Positions 33,615 through 45,628 of a DNA stretch of 64,000 nt are shown here, in pieces. The stretch's first letter is position 1. Every line of letters begins with the position of its first letter. The translations under genes were made by a program, and so were the position numbers. Source of the DNA: Phyto melanocephala (lineage: Eukaryota; Arthropoda; Insecta; Diptera; Rhinophoridae); NCBI GenBank assembly GCA_941918925.1, contig OW799237.1, forward strand, positions 111,756,515 to 111,820,514, written 5' to 3'. Below the pieces are notes generated by a model. The model did no database searches, had not been told where the DNA came from, and saw only the letters and a program-made list of their open reading frames with translations.

Positions 33615-34182
33615 TAACCTTGGAAACTGTTCAGAGAAAAATTGGAATGTATACAAAACAAAAGTTAAATCATGATGTTTAGCTACGCACTGTAAAAAGA
33701 AAGAAACAAAACCCATGAAATCTCTTCTTTAAGTCACTGTGTAAGAAAAAAATGCGTGAAAACCATAAGAAATTAAGCCGTAATGTTAACTACTTTCAAA
33801 TGGCACGGTACTGTGAGTAGTCACTTTCATATTAGCATAATGTTTGCACAGAGTATGTACTTTAAAATAATTGTTTCAATAAAACTTTAATTTAATGGGG
33901 ATTTTAAAATTTGCAAACTTGTCTTAATTAATTTGGAAATATAAGAATGGAAAAAATAACAACTAATTAAGCGGAATATACATATATTTGTTTTACAAAT
34001 TATATTTTTAAGAATTTTACAAAATATTTAAAAAATTTAAAAATCTTAAGCTTAATATTTAAAACGTAAAAAATTTTTTTTTAATATGCAGTTAACTAAA
34101 AACTCTAGATAATTTATTAATAATTAAATTTATTAACTTTTTTATTTATAGAAACTTGGCGAAAAACTTTTTTTTACAGATT

Positions 34183-35251
34183 TTCATACCCTTCCCTTGT
34201 GATGCATATAGCTTTGTCATTCCCTTTGTAATTTCTGCAATATTAATTTCCGACCCCATAAAGTATATATTTTTAGAAAGCTTTATGACTAGCAAACTTG
34301 GATGAACAATGTCCCTCTGTCCGTGTGTTGGTTGAAATCAACTTTTAGAAGCCCCCTTAATATAATTGCTAACTTTAGAAGCCCCCTTAGCATAATTGCC
34401 TTATAAGTTCTTGTGATATGAGCAAATAAATACGACGGCCTCTGTTTTTTAATATTATTATTTTTCAGCCATATAATAATTTATAGACACGATTGCTACT
34501 AGTTGTAAATATAATATGCCTCTAGGTCTGTTCGTAAAAAAGTTTGGACAAACCACTCACTAATCGGCAAAGTTATATGCAAAAATAATTAAAAAAAAAA
34601 TATATATAGTTTTTTTAAGTTACTAAACGTCCTAATTAATTTTTGGACACGCTAAAGCACAAAAAAGCAAGCCGAGGTCTCGAAAAATATTTCTGAGAAA
34701 ATCTGACGAGACGAATAGAAACTAACTGGGATATAAGCACAAAAATACAAATGCTTTGGTGATTTTCTTAAAATTTACAAACGAAAATCCAGCGATATGG
34801 AAACCAAAAAAGGGCTTGACTAGCGGAATAATAAACATTAAAAAAAATGTAAAGCCCATGATGGTCGCCACTACAAAATGGAGTAAAATAAAATTATATA
34901 TGGGTCAAATGTAGTAATTAAAGCTATATCCACTTCAACACACCCTTAATATTAATATCAAATGAAAGGACTTGATCTGTACATATCAAACAGTAAACTA
35001 TGAAAATTTTAAAACCAAATTGGCGTCCTAAATAAAATGGCGTTAAACCCGATCAATATGGCTATCAAATGAAAGGCCTTGACTAGTAGAATGTAGCAAA
35101 CTATCTAAACAAATAAAAGATGGTGTCTAAAATAATAAAGGAAAATGGCGTATAATATAAAATCTAAAATCTATGCTAAGCAACTATGTACACGATGGTG
35201 AAGGGTATTATCAGATACAGAACGGCCGCATATAACATTCTTACTTGTTTT
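34183..35251 (-). mobile_element. DINE-like relic of the second subfamily, copy g
   Basis: On the minus strand the 5' end is AAACAAGTAAGAATGTTATA followed by GCGGCCGTTCTG, and the 3' end holds GGGTCGGAAATTAATATTGC and AAGGGTATGAA. It shares TTTGATAGCCATATTGATCG with copies e and l. A 31-bp direct duplication of (AACTTT)AGAAGCCCCCTTA lies at about 34341-34403. Confidence 0.65.
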
Positions 35252-35512
35252 AAAATAAATAAATATTTTAATAACTTTTGTGCTTTACAGAACATTATTA
35301 ACAAATGATATATTGTTAGGAATGTTAATAATTTTAAACTACATACTTCTATGTATGTACATATTTAAAAAAAAATTCTTAGTCTGTAGAAAATCTGAAG
35401 ATTTTTTTTTATACGAGTGTTAACAGCGTAACATCATCTAGCTCATAGCTTTTACTTATGCTAAAATTGGATATTGGATTAACTTATTTTGTAAAACAGA
35501 ATCTACCTAAGG

Positions 35513-35852
35513 CCATGACTGACTATCCTACAAAGTCACGCGATTATGCCGAATAAAAATCTGATAGAGCTCTGCCCTACATGAGAAAATCGCAACAAAA
35601 TGTGTGATTGAATGAAACACTGTCATACAAAATAGATGCAAAAACAATTTTTTTGTACAGCTGGTTTACAAAAAGCCACTCTGAACGCACAGAAACTACT
35701 ATTTTATGAAAATTTCTAAAAGATTATCAAATCGGACACACTTGTCAAAAAATCTGTCGCACATATGAATTTTTTGTCCACATTATCACACTTTCTTAAC
35801 ACAAATACAATTTTTGACATATCGAACAACTAAATCTGATAGTCAGTCATGA
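35513..35852. mobile_element. MITE with CCATGACTGACTATC ends
   Basis: The left CCATGACTGACTATC and right GATAGTCAGTCATGAC form a near-perfect terminal inverted repeat around about 340 bp. The body matches the truncated copy at 3600-3814 (GCACAGAAACTACTATTTTATGAA). It codes for nothing. Confidence 0.7.
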
Positions 35853-36162
35853 CGGGTATGATTAACCTGAAAATAGCTAAATTGGCAATACTTTTCAATA
35901 GTTACAAAGGCAAAAACAAACAATAACAGTTGTTTTGCAGCCAACTTCAGTACCTAACACAATGTCAAAATTAGTTTTAAGTGTAAAGCGTAGACGCAGG
36001 GCTATTTAGGTTTGCTTTATACATTTTGTATGGACCTGAAAATTTTGCCAGGACACTTTTATTGAATTCTTTATTTGCAGATAAATTGTCTTAACATTAT
36101 CTACGAAAAAATTTCAATAAATTCTCTATTTATACAGAATTATTTATACAATATACATACCC

Positions 36163-36475
36163 TCTGCCCTAATTGAGCATATTCTTTATTTATAAAACCA
36201 TGAAACATTACCTTTGTCAATGCCCTGCGTTTGGACTTATAAAGCGCGAACACTTTAAGGTGGATACTATGCCGAACTTGGAATGCTTGAGGAGTTCAAA
36301 TTGGAGATCCATAAGGGACCTAGTCGATATTTTTACCTTGATGAAATTAGGATTATGGTTTCATTAGGGGAATTTTTCGTTCCTATAGAGCGCACAACAT
36401 TCCAATGGGGCATACGTACATATATACCTGTTATGGGTTTGGGCTTTTAGTGCCCCTGTTTTTCAACTTAACCTA
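36163..36475 (+). mobile_element. 3' end of a non-LTR retrotransposon (Jockey-like), 5'-truncated
   Basis: The frame MKHYLCQCPAFGLIKREHF followed by LECLRSSNWRSIRDL is the C-terminal Cys/His region after the reverse transcriptase of Jockey-type elements (CxCPAxxxxR pattern). The 3' UTR has TATGGGTTTGGGCTTTTAGT and ends TTTTTCAACTTAACCTA. The copy at 40.8-41.1 kb on the other strand shares coding end, UTR and tail. Confidence 0.75.
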
Positions 36476-36654
36476 TTTATAGAACATTGTTATTAAATTC
36501 TTAATTTACAGAAAATCGTTCATTATCTCTTCTCTAATTTAAAACTAAACTTAATTTTTATTTATTAAAATTATAAAAACTGTTGTTAAGAAAGATTTTA
36601 CTACAATTTAATTCCTTAATATACCTGCTATCCATTTCATAATTGTAAATTTCT

Positions 36655-36690
36655 TGCTAGACTGATGCACGGACGGACGGACAGATGAAT
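36655..36690 (+). repeat. Isolated DINE-like GACGGACAG block
   Basis: GATGCACGGACGGACGGACA resembles the (ACGGACAG)n block of the DINE-like elements, but no 5' or 3' terminus is recognised nearby. It could be a fragment or a simple repeat. Confidence 0.3.
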
Positions 36691-36875
36691 GTTCTTTTAG
36701 TAATTGCGGTTGATTTGTGTATTTCGTTAGCGTTTTTATGATTTTTTACGACTTTTGTATATTTATGTCGTTGACGAGATGTGATTAGTTTAATTTATAA
36801 TAAAATTTAAATATTTAAATACATGTTCAATATACACATTTACACGATTGTATGTGCCCAAGTACTCGTAGATTT

Positions 36876-37610
36876 TTATACCCTTCACCTGTGGTGCACA
36901 AGGGTATATATAGCTTTGTCATTCCGTTTGTAATTTCTACAATTTTCATTTCCGACCCCATAAAGTATATATTTTCTGAAAGCTTATGAATAGAGGAGTC
37001 GATTAAGCCCTGACCGTCTGTCCGTCTGCCCGTCTGTCCGTGTGTTGGTTGAAATCAACTTTTAGAAGCAACTATATGTTCCTCAGATCTGTATATGGTA
37101 TCAATCTCTTGGAAATATCCAGGAATGAATCGCTATTGAAATTCATGACAATCGCCCCATAACTTTCTGAGATATGAGCAAAAAACCACGACCACCTCGT
37201 TTTTTTTCACAATTACAACAACAACATACATATATACATACATGTAAAAAACATACCAAACAAAAAAAATTACAAAAAAAAAAATATTAAAAATAAGAAA
37301 AAAATAATAAAAAAAACTACAAAAAAAAATTTTTTAAAAAATTATTTAAAAAATTTTTCTAAAAAAATTTTTTAAAAAAATTTAAAAAAAATATAAAAAA
37401 AATAATAAAATATAAATAATATATTAAATAAAATAAAATAAAATTTTTTTGGCTCAGCTGGGATTCGATGCCACATTTATTCTAACGTGTACGTATGCAC
37501 GTTTTTTATATGGGATTAATGGTGATACAAACAATTGTTATTGCATGACTACACGTTGTGAAGGGTATATAAGATTCGGCACGGCCGAATATAGCACTGT
37601 TACTTGTTTT
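36876..37610 (-). mobile_element. DINE-1-like element, copy h
   Basis: Complete on the minus strand. The 5' AAACAAGTAACAGTGCTATA with TTCGGCCGTGCCGAA lies at the high-coordinate end. It ends CACAGGTGAAGGGTATAA. The A/T block is at 37200-37445. It belongs with copies b and n. Confidence 0.83.
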
Positions 37611-37860
37611 AATTAATTTATTTTTTTTTTTTGCTAAACGTATGCCATATTGTTAATGAATAAAAAAAAAACACACACATATTTCATTTTTAATGTATTT
37701 ATTGTGGGAACAATAAGCGTGCTACTCTTTACGAATTGTTAAAACAAAAAAAAATTTCAATATTTAGGCAAGAAAACCGCCAAAAAATAACCGTTTATTT
37801 TGAAAAATAAAATAAGTTGTTAATGACATTCTGATTCACAATTATACTCGTACATCTATA

Positions 37861-38675
37861 TCTATCTATATATATAAAAATCAATGTGTGTTTGTATGTT
37901 TGTTTGTGCTTTGTAGACGGTTAAACGGCTGGACCGATTTACTTGAAATTTTCACAGAATCTTTCTGTATGTCTGAAAGGAACTATAGGCTATACTTTGG
38001 TTTGAAATTGTAAGTGGGCGGGGTGCCACGCCCTATTAAATAATAAGTATTAAATATTATATATCCCAAAAGTTAATGCAGCTAGAGTCTTCAAATTAAG
38101 TACGGTAAACTTTGACATCCACACGAACATTTGGGTAAAAAATGGGCGGACTTTCAATAGTAGGCGTGGCCACATGAATTAAATACTAAATTTCGTATAT
38201 TTGGAAAACAATATCGATTAGAGCACTAAAATTTTGCAAGAGCAACTTTGACACCCAAATAAACATTTCTGGAAAAAATGGGTACATTAGAAATAGTAGG
38301 CGTGGCAGCTCTCATAGCAATTGAATACTAAAATTCGTATATTCGGGAAGCGATAACAGTTAGAGTACCCAAATTTTGCACGAGAAGCTTTGACATCTAT
38401 ATGACTATTTTGATAAGAAATGGATGCTTTAGTAATAGTGGGCGTGGCACCTGTCATATGAATTAAATACAAAAATTCGTATATCTGGGAAGCGATAATA
38501 GTTAAGAGTACCCAAATTTTGCAAGAGACACTTTGACGTCTATATGATTATTTGAATAAGAAATGGTTGATTTAGTAATAGTAGGCGTGGCACTTGCAAA
38601 ATAAATATATTTTTAAACTATAACATTTTTATTTCATTACGATGGGGGTGGCGAAGCACACCGGGTATTAGCTAG
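37861..38675 (+). mobile_element. Non-autonomous Helitron-like element (Lep1-type) with internal tandem units
   Basis: The start TCTATCTATATATATAAAAA is followed by TGTGTGTTTGTATGTTTG and CGGCTGGACCGATTTACTTG. The end GTGGCGAAGCACACCGGGTA is followed by TTAGCTAG. The 5' TC, the 3' GC-rich hairpin-forming segment and the terminal CTAG resemble the Lep1 class of non-autonomous Helitrons. The base after CTAG is C rather than the expected T. It has no coding capacity. Confidence 0.6.
38000..38615 (+). repeat. About four tandem ~145-bp units inside the Helitron-like element
   Basis: AGTAGGCGTGGC or AGTGGGCGTGGC recurs at about 38160, 38296, 38438 and 38580. Each is followed by GAATTAAATACTAAAATTCG-type sequence, a CGATAnnnnTTAGAG block and CTTTGACATCTATATGA. 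Confidence 0.8.
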
Positions 38676-38887
38676 CAATTTATATTTTTTTGTTGTGTAT
38701 TTTGTTCATATTTTCTTAAGGTTTGGCATTTAAGAATGAATTTGTTAAATTTCAGTCCATTCTTAATTTGTTTGCTGGGTGGATGTGGTTTATGTATGTA
38801 CATATTTACCCATGATATTTTAGAATTATATTTCCTGACAGGGACTTAATTATCATATGGTTGCCAATTTTTGCACTTTATCATATA

Positions 38888-39415
38888 CAGGGTGGGCCGA
38901 AAGCTACCAAAAATTTTAAAAACCTTTTTTGTTTTATATTTCTTTTTTTCAGATTATAAATAACATCAGAAGAATAGATATATAACTGATTTATAACTGA
39001 ACAAAGAACTGGAATAATAGAATTTTATTATTTACATCAGCAAAATGCATATCATTGACTTTTTAACGTCAGAATTCTGTCTGTTGAAGCAAAGATTCGT
39101 TGCTTAGTTCAACGTCACCACCGTAAGAGATTTTCCATAAACCGGTAGACCAGGTTTAATTTGCACTGCGAAAAATATTAAACGGGTAGAGCAAAGTGTT
39201 GACGAAACACCAGAAACATCTGCCAGCAAGAGCTTGTACTCAGCTAGGAACGGCTCTTACGTCCCTACGATGCATTTAAAAAAAATATTCACTCTAACTC
39301 TCATATAAGATGCAATTGGTGCAAGAATTAAAACCCGCTGATCATCGGCAATGCTTGAATTTTACAGTTAAATTTCAACAGTTGGATAGACATAAACTCA
39401 ACTAATAAAGCTAAT
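38888..39415 (+). mobile_element. Mariner-type relic, N-terminal half
   Basis: The 5' end CAGGGTGGGCCGAAAGCTAC looks like a terminal repeat. Plus-strand frames encode NIKRVEQSVDETPETSA and then LVQELKPADHRQ-type sequence, the mariner VExSVEExPxTS and QELKPxDH blocks, in different frames. No catalytic half was found downstream. Confidence 0.6.
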
Positions 39416-40830
39416 TTCATTTAAAAGACTTTGCTTAAAAGCCTGGAGTTGGTTCTGGGGTTTGGACAATTTAAGAGCCATTCATCAACGCCAGTTGCAC
39501 CCTTCAGGTGTGTGTTCAGTGTCTTCGCAAGATTTGTCGGCATCTGGCTATTTTCTTTTATTTTTTTATTATATGTGAACAAGCCCTAGACAATCCTTGA
39601 TTTCAAGGCCAAGTGCCTCTCATTGTCTTAACCCAGGGCCGTCACAAGAAAGAAAAATAAACATAAACTACATAAGTACAAAACACATTACATTAAAACA
39701 GGGAGTAGATATTAGACTTCAGTCACCCTATCCCTTCCATAGTCGTCTAGCAAGACCCATTCAAGTCATCCAAACAGATTTCTTAAAGGAAAAAAAAAAA
39801 TTGGCGATCAGGCAACACTTTGCAAAAAATTACATAAATTGGTCCTGACCTAAAGGTGAAAAAAGAAAATGAAGAAACATTTTATGGAGCGTTAAAACTA
39901 AGATATATTTTTTTCGGAAACGACTCTGAAAAGAATGAAGCGCCTGTCAATGTAAGATTTACAAAAAAAAAGTGAAGTCAATGGTGTTAATATACTGAAT
40001 CAAATTTGTGGGTGTATCTGTTATTTTGATTAGGTGTGTTTATATATAAAAAGTTTGACAGCTGAAATAAGCAAGAGGAGAGAAAATTATTTTTTATCAA
40101 TGGAGCTTGACAGCTAAGAACCACAAAAGAAACAGCTGATGAATGAAGACGACCTGCTAAATAATTCTGCCTTCAACTTTACAAAAATTTTCGATAATTT
40201 CTTGTTTTTATAGACATTTAATTATGTATGTATATGTGTGTAGTAACTATGTAATAGTATAAGTCATTTAAAGATTTTAATCGTTCTGACTTTAAACAAG
40301 TTTTGCGTAAATTTCATAAATGTAATATTTCTTTTAATCACTTAATACATTTTGTGAATAATAATTTAATTTTTTGTCTGAATTTTATGTATGTTTGTGT
40401 GTAGGTATATTAACAGGATTTATATTAAAAAAAATTTACATGATTAATTTCCTGTATACTTGCAAAAGTAAAATTAATTTTTTCCAGCTTTAATTTTCTC
40501 ATATTAATGTTGTACATTAGGGTGGTAGCAACTGAGATCTTGTAGCAACTTACTTAAGGTCAATGACTATTAAAGCAAAGCATTGGTCTACTAGAGACAA
40601 AAACATCGATGTATAACACTTTAAGATTGGACTGTAAATGCTAAAGATGTAAGGAAATAAGTATTTTGGCGACCCTTTCGTTTGGCAAAGAATTAAATGT
40701 TTTTTCGAAACTACCTTGCAACAATACTTGACATTTGATGGTGTAGGGAGAACTTTTTTTCTTGGTTGGCGACACGGTCTAGTTTACATACCTTATCTAC
40801 TAAGAATTGTGATTTTTCGTATAAATACAG
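39416..40830. other. Intergenic sequence without a recognised gene
   Basis: AT-rich. The stretch 40040-40170 resembles the small MITE at 18984-19170 (TGACAGCTGAAATAA, AACAGCTGATGAATGAAGAC). The 83-codon frame at 39597 has no recognisable domain. Confidence 0.35.
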
Positions 40831-40832
40831 TA

Positions 40833-41066
40833 GGTTAGGTTAGGTTAGGTTGAAAAAGAGGGACACAAAAAGCCCAAACACACGATAGGCATACACGTAT
40901 GTTCAATTGACATGTTGGGCGCTTGTTTTCCTAATAAAACCATTTTCTTAATTTCCTAAGAATGTTGACTAGGTCAAGAACCGAGTCCCCTCAATGTAAT
41001 TCCTTATGGATCTTCAATTCGAATTCCTGAGGTATTCCTTAAGCTGCCTTTACACCATCTGATTTC
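40833..41066 (-). mobile_element. 3' end of the same Jockey-like non-LTR retrotransposon
   Basis: On the minus strand a broken frame reads EYLRNSN then RSIRN, like the copy at 36.2 kb. It is followed by GTTTGGGCTTTTTGTGTCCC and a tail AACCTAACCTAACCTAACCTAC. The truncated 5' end and the tail are typical of target-primed retrotransposition. Confidence 0.7.
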
Positions 41067-41157
41067 TCATCTGAGTTCAGCTATTAAACATTAGTTTAAA
41101 GCTCTGCTAGTATCCAAAAACTTTTAAAATTTATTAGATTTGTGTGAAACTATTATA

Positions 41158-41876
41158 AATAAAAGAGCGCTATATTCGGCCGTGCCGAATCTTATATACC
41201 CTTCACAACGTGTAGTCATGCAATAACAGTAGTTTGTATCACCATTCATCCATCCCATATGAAATACGTATGTATGTACAAACATATAAAAAACACACAT
41301 ATATAAAAACATCCCATTGTAAAATTATAAATTTACGTATGTATGTTAAAAAAAAAAATAAAAAAAAAAATTTAAAAAAAAATTAAAAAAAAAAATTTAA
41401 AAAAAATAATAAAAATATAAATAATATATTTAATAAAAAATAAAAAAAAAAATTTAAAAAATTTTTTTTTGGATCAGCTGAGATTCAATGCCACGGTTAC
41501 TCTAACCAGTATGCACGTTTGTATGTATGTATGTTGTTGTTGTAATGTTATTTTTGTGGAAAAAAAATCGAGGTGGTCGTGGGTTTTTGCTCATATCTCA
41601 GTTGTTTATGAACCGATGTTTCTGATTTTCAATGCCGATCTACTCCCGAATATTTCTGATATTTTAATACCTCACCCGCGTCCATGCGATATCGGGGAGC
41701 TTCAAAAAGTTGATTTCAACATACACACGGACAGACTGACAGCTTAATTGACTCCCCTATTCATAAGCTTTCAGAAAATATATACTTTATGGGGTCGGAA
41801 ATGAAAATTGTAGAAATTTCACATTGAATGACAAACCTATATACATATACCCTTTTTCACTGTGTGAAGGGTATAA
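41158..41876 (+). mobile_element. DINE-1-like element, copy i
   Basis: It has GAGCGCTATATTCGGCCGTG, the A-rich block at 41348-41460, the AGTTGATTTCAACATACACACGGACAGACT block and GTGTGAAGGGTATAA. It lacks the first AAACAAGT bases and has only one or two ACGGACAG units. Confidence 0.8.
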
Positions 41877-43240
41877 AAATACATGATTTTATGTCTTGAC
41901 GTAAACCAGTTGTTGAACTTGGATGAGAACTCAGAGTGTGTAAAAATAATATTAGATACGTCCAAAGTTTTCGCGTTCAATACGCCTAAACACAGAACAA
42001 TAAAAACGTTTCAAAGTCTCTTAAACTTTCTCGCATGCTCTCGTTTTCTTTGACAATCCCATGCGAGCTAGATGAGTTCTCATCTTCGTGTGACCTGCTA
42101 TTACACTAGATAATACTGTATATCATAGAGTAAAAAAAATTTAAAGTTTGAAGTCACTGACACTGAGGTCTTTTAAAATCGAAAAAAAATCTTAAAAATG
42201 TACAAAGTTGTCTTACTTAATTGCCATTTGCTGGAAGAATATTATAGCTATGTAATTTAGCAGGGTCGCATTTAAAAATTTATCAGATAGCCTTTGTTTT
42301 GATCTACAATTTGATTTTTTTCTTGGAAAGGTCAAAGGTCATTTTTCGTTATCTATGTACTTATACATCTATATAGCGACCTTTTTAAGAGTTAAAAAAT
42401 ATACATGTTAAAGACGGTTACGGGTTTCTCTATAATTCAGACAATTTTCAAAATGGAACGATTTTTGGATGCAGAAATATAAATTAAATTGTAACATGAC
42501 GATATTTTTTATTACAACAAAAACATGGTGTTTGGTTAAGTCATTTGGTCATTGTGTGTTGCACACATCAAAATATTAATTTTATAACCCATTACCCCAT
42601 TCTTATTCACAATTATTTTGAAAACATTGATGTAACATTGATTTGAGATGGTTTGTATATACTAATTTCTAAAAATTCGTTAAATATTCTATATTTCTAG
42701 AGAATTTTGAACAAAAGCAATAAATATTGAAAAGTTTCTATTCCCAATCAAAATTCTAAATATCTGTACTCTTTTGACAAAAGATCTAAACTCGAGATAA
42801 GACAATTTGGTATCCATATCATTAACTGTATTCTGTCTTTAAATCCTAGTACAAGAGCTATCACGTTTTATAATACCATCTTAGTTAATCGAACTTTTAA
42901 TTTAATGTTCTACTCTTAAATTTTTATTTAGACGAGCTTAGGATGAATAATGAGAACAAATTTTTATTTCTTACAATATTTCGCTACCACTAGGGGGTAA
43001 AATTACAGATCTCTATAAGGATAAGATATTACGATTTTGTTTAATTATTATTTTTTTGCTCTCCTGAAAATTTTAAAAATTTGATTTAAACTGATTTGTC
43101 AAAAGTCCACAGATAAGTATTTTTATATTCAGGAAATAAAACAAGAAAATTTATTTGCAACAATAACAACAAATCATTTTTATTTGTGGTTGCTTTTCTA
43201 ATAAACTTGTTTTTCATTAATTTAAACAAATAACATTATT
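41877..43240. other. Intergenic AT-rich sequence
   Basis: No gene, inverted repeat or known element recognised by eye. Confidence 0.4.
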
Positions 43241-43559
43241 AAACAAGTAAAACTGTTATATTCGGCTATTCGTAATCTTATGTACCCTTCACCAACTTGC
43301 ATATATGCATACATAAGTAGTGAAATCGAAAAAGTCCTCCTAACTGTTTTCGGAAGCAATATTTATTTGGTTTTTATCTAAATATCTTTGAAAAATATGT
43401 CAGTTATTATTTCTAATGACAAGTATGTTGATTTGTTGTAAGTTTGATCAAAATGTGTAACAAAAATGAATAACGTGCTAAAATCATTAAAAATTACCCT
43501 TAAAAAAAATTCAAATTTGTCCTACAAAAAATTTACAAAATAATTAAAGGTCTGGCGCG

Positions 43560-43742
43560 AATCTCTTTTTAATGTTATTCTCCTGTTACAGTATCAGGAG
43601 CCAATTAAACCTGGTTCGTGAAGAAAAAAAAAAACATATTGAGAAAGAGCTTCAGAAATATCTGGTTGAAAAGCACCCGGGTTAGCTTAGTGGTTTATGC
43701 TTAAAAACATACAAAGTTCAAAAAGTTCTAGACAGGAATGCT

Positions 43743-43782
<40 letters not shown>

Positions 43783-44395
43783 AGCCAAAATAGGGCACAG
43801 AGTTATAATTAAATTTCATACAAAAATGCTTATGTTGTTTATATAATGGATAACGAAACTTATGGGCAGGCAGATTTTTTTTTGCAGCTTCCGCGTCAAA
43901 ACTTGTGTCTTGCTAATGCTCGAGAAAATGTTAAAGATAACTTTAGAACCCAAAAGCAAATAAAATTTACTAAAAAAAAACTCTAAGTATGGCAAGCTTT
44001 ATGTAGTTGCGGCAAAAAAAGGAAAACATTTGTTACAGTGGGCTCTATAAATACCGAAATATTCATCAAAGAATTTTTTATAAAAGAGCACAATGGGCAA
44101 GAAAGCTATGGAGAGGTATCAAAACACTAATATAGTTTTTGTAGCAAGAGAGGCCTATCCGGAGAGACCTGCCCCGAGCTCATACTGGTGGAAAGATAGA
44201 TATTGGGCTCTTATAAAAAGAGAATTGAAAAGTACAAATAGCTGTCACGCACAATGGAAGATTTGAAAAACAGATTCTTTTGAACACAGAACAGATTCTG
44301 ACTGAAACAGCTATTAAATATCTTATGGAAGGGTTATCAAAAGTAGTAATAAGAATTAAAAAAAAAAAATATTTTTCAGTTGGTATAGATGTTAA
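43560..44395 (+). pseudogene. Tc1/mariner-superfamily transposase pseudogene
   Basis: In order on the plus strand, across frames: IEKELQKYLVEKHPG, TYKVQKVLDRNAA, a region matching the first catalytic block (MDxETYxxADF pattern), NVKDNFRTQKQIKF, and a TG-YKYRNI block. NTNIVFVAREA and DRYWALIKRELK follow near the third catalytic position. A run of 36 A residues (43745-43780) sits inside the reading region just after the RNAA block. Many stops are present. It resembles an insect Tc1-like family recalled from memory. Confidence 0.65.
43745..43780 (+). repeat. Poly(A) tract of 36 residues
   Basis: An uninterrupted run of A inside the Tc1-type relic. It follows a lysine/alanine codon region, so slippage expansion of an AAA-rich coding stretch is the simplest explanation. 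Confidence 0.95.
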
Positions 44396-44838
44396 TAGCA
44401 TTAATTAATTGAAAAAATATCAAAACTCTAAGATCAAGCGTTTTAAAATTATCGAATTTTCATATACATATGTAAAGATTTGTTCGATCTCACTCCTTAT
44501 ATAAGTTATCTGGCAAGTTGTCTGAAAGATCAAAAAGTTCATAATTCATAGAGTCCGTGAGACATCAGGAGGCTAAAGCAAAGATAATATCAACATGTAC
44601 ATTGATATGCTTAATGGTGTCGTAAATGAATTTTATAAGAATAACAAATGAATGACAAATTTATATATACCCTTGCCACTCATGCTGAAGGGTATAAAAA
44701 TGGAAAATACCAACAAAACTAACACCTACTGAAAACTTTTTTATCAAAAAAGTACACGAACAAGGAAAAAAATCGAAAAAAAAAAACAAAAAAAAAAACC
44801 TAAAGTTTTTATTTTTAAACAAAATAAAAACACAAATA

Positions 44839-45628
44839 AAACAAGTAAAAGCGCTATATTCGGCCGTGCCGAATCTTATATACCCTTCACAACGTGTAGT
44901 CATGCAATAACAGTAAATTCACGTATGTATGTTAAAAAAAAACAAACAAAAAATAAAAAATAAAAAAAAAATTTAAAAAAAAAAAATTTAAAAAAAAAAA
45001 TTTAAAAAAAAAATTTAAAAAAAAAAAATTATTATATACATATATAATATATATAAAACAAAAAAAAAATAAAATAAAAATTAAAAAAAAAAAATAAAAA
45101 AAAATAAAAATATATATAATATATTAAATAAAAAATAAAAAAAAAATAAAAAAAAAATTAAAAAAAAAAATTTTAAAAAAATTTAAAAAAAATTTTTTTT
45201 GCCTCAGCTGGGATTCGATGCCACGTTTTCTCTAACCAGTATACACGTTTGTATGTATGTATGTTGTTGTTGTAATGTTGTTTTTATGAAAAGAAAATCG
45301 AGGTGGTCGTGGGTTTTTGCTCATATCTCAGTTGTTTATGCACCGATGTTTCTGATTTTCAATACCGATCTACTCCCGAATATTTCTGATATTTTAATAC
45401 CTTACCCGGGTCCAACCTATGTCGGGGGGCTTCAAAAAGTTGATTTCAACATACACACGGACAGACGGTCAGACGGACAGACGGACAGACGGTCAGGGCT
45501 TAATCGACTCCTCTATTCATAAGCTTTTAGAAAATATATACTTTATGGGGTCGGAAATGAAAATTGTAGAAATTTCACACGGAATGACAAACCTATATAT
45601 ACCCTTTTTCACTGTGTGAAGGGTATAA
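44839..45628 (+). mobile_element. DINE-1-like element, copy k (young, nearly identical to copy d)
   Basis: It has the same 5' palindrome, the same A-rich block containing ATTATTATATACATATATAA, and the same 3' block as copy d. The differences seen in the 3' block are single bases (for example CACCGATG for TACCGATG, and CTTTTAG for CTTTCAG). It starts about 140 bp after copy j. Confidence 0.87.

Larger units (their letters stand above)
43241..44697 (+). mobile_element. DINE-like element, copy j, enclosing a Tc1-type transposase relic
   Basis: The 5' AAACAAGTAAAACTGTTATATT with CGGCTATTCGTAATC is followed by TTATGTACCCTTCACC. The 3' ends with GAATGACAAATTTATATATA, then CCCTTGCCACTCATGCTGAA and GGGTATAA. 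The ends are diverged from the other copies. Between them lies a Tc1-like coding relic (43560-44395), so the interval is composite. Confidence 0.6.

Noticed and set aside
40833..40856. TTAGG telomere-like array
   Set aside because: Only about four units, and they form the tail of a 5'-truncated non-LTR retrotransposon on the minus strand.
43675..43785. tRNA-like SINE with a poly(A) tail (GGTTAGCTTAGTGG followed by 36 A)
   Set aside because: The same bases read as Tc1-type transposase (EKHPG, then TYKVQKVLDRNAA) in line with the blocks before and after, so the A-box resemblance and the A run are inside a transposase relic.
45199..45522. 107-codon open frame with DLLPNISDILIPYPGP-type sequence, also at 29656 and 41469
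   Set aside because: It is a read-through of the DINE-like repeat. The same translation recurs wherever the repeat is intact, and frames change with single-base differences.
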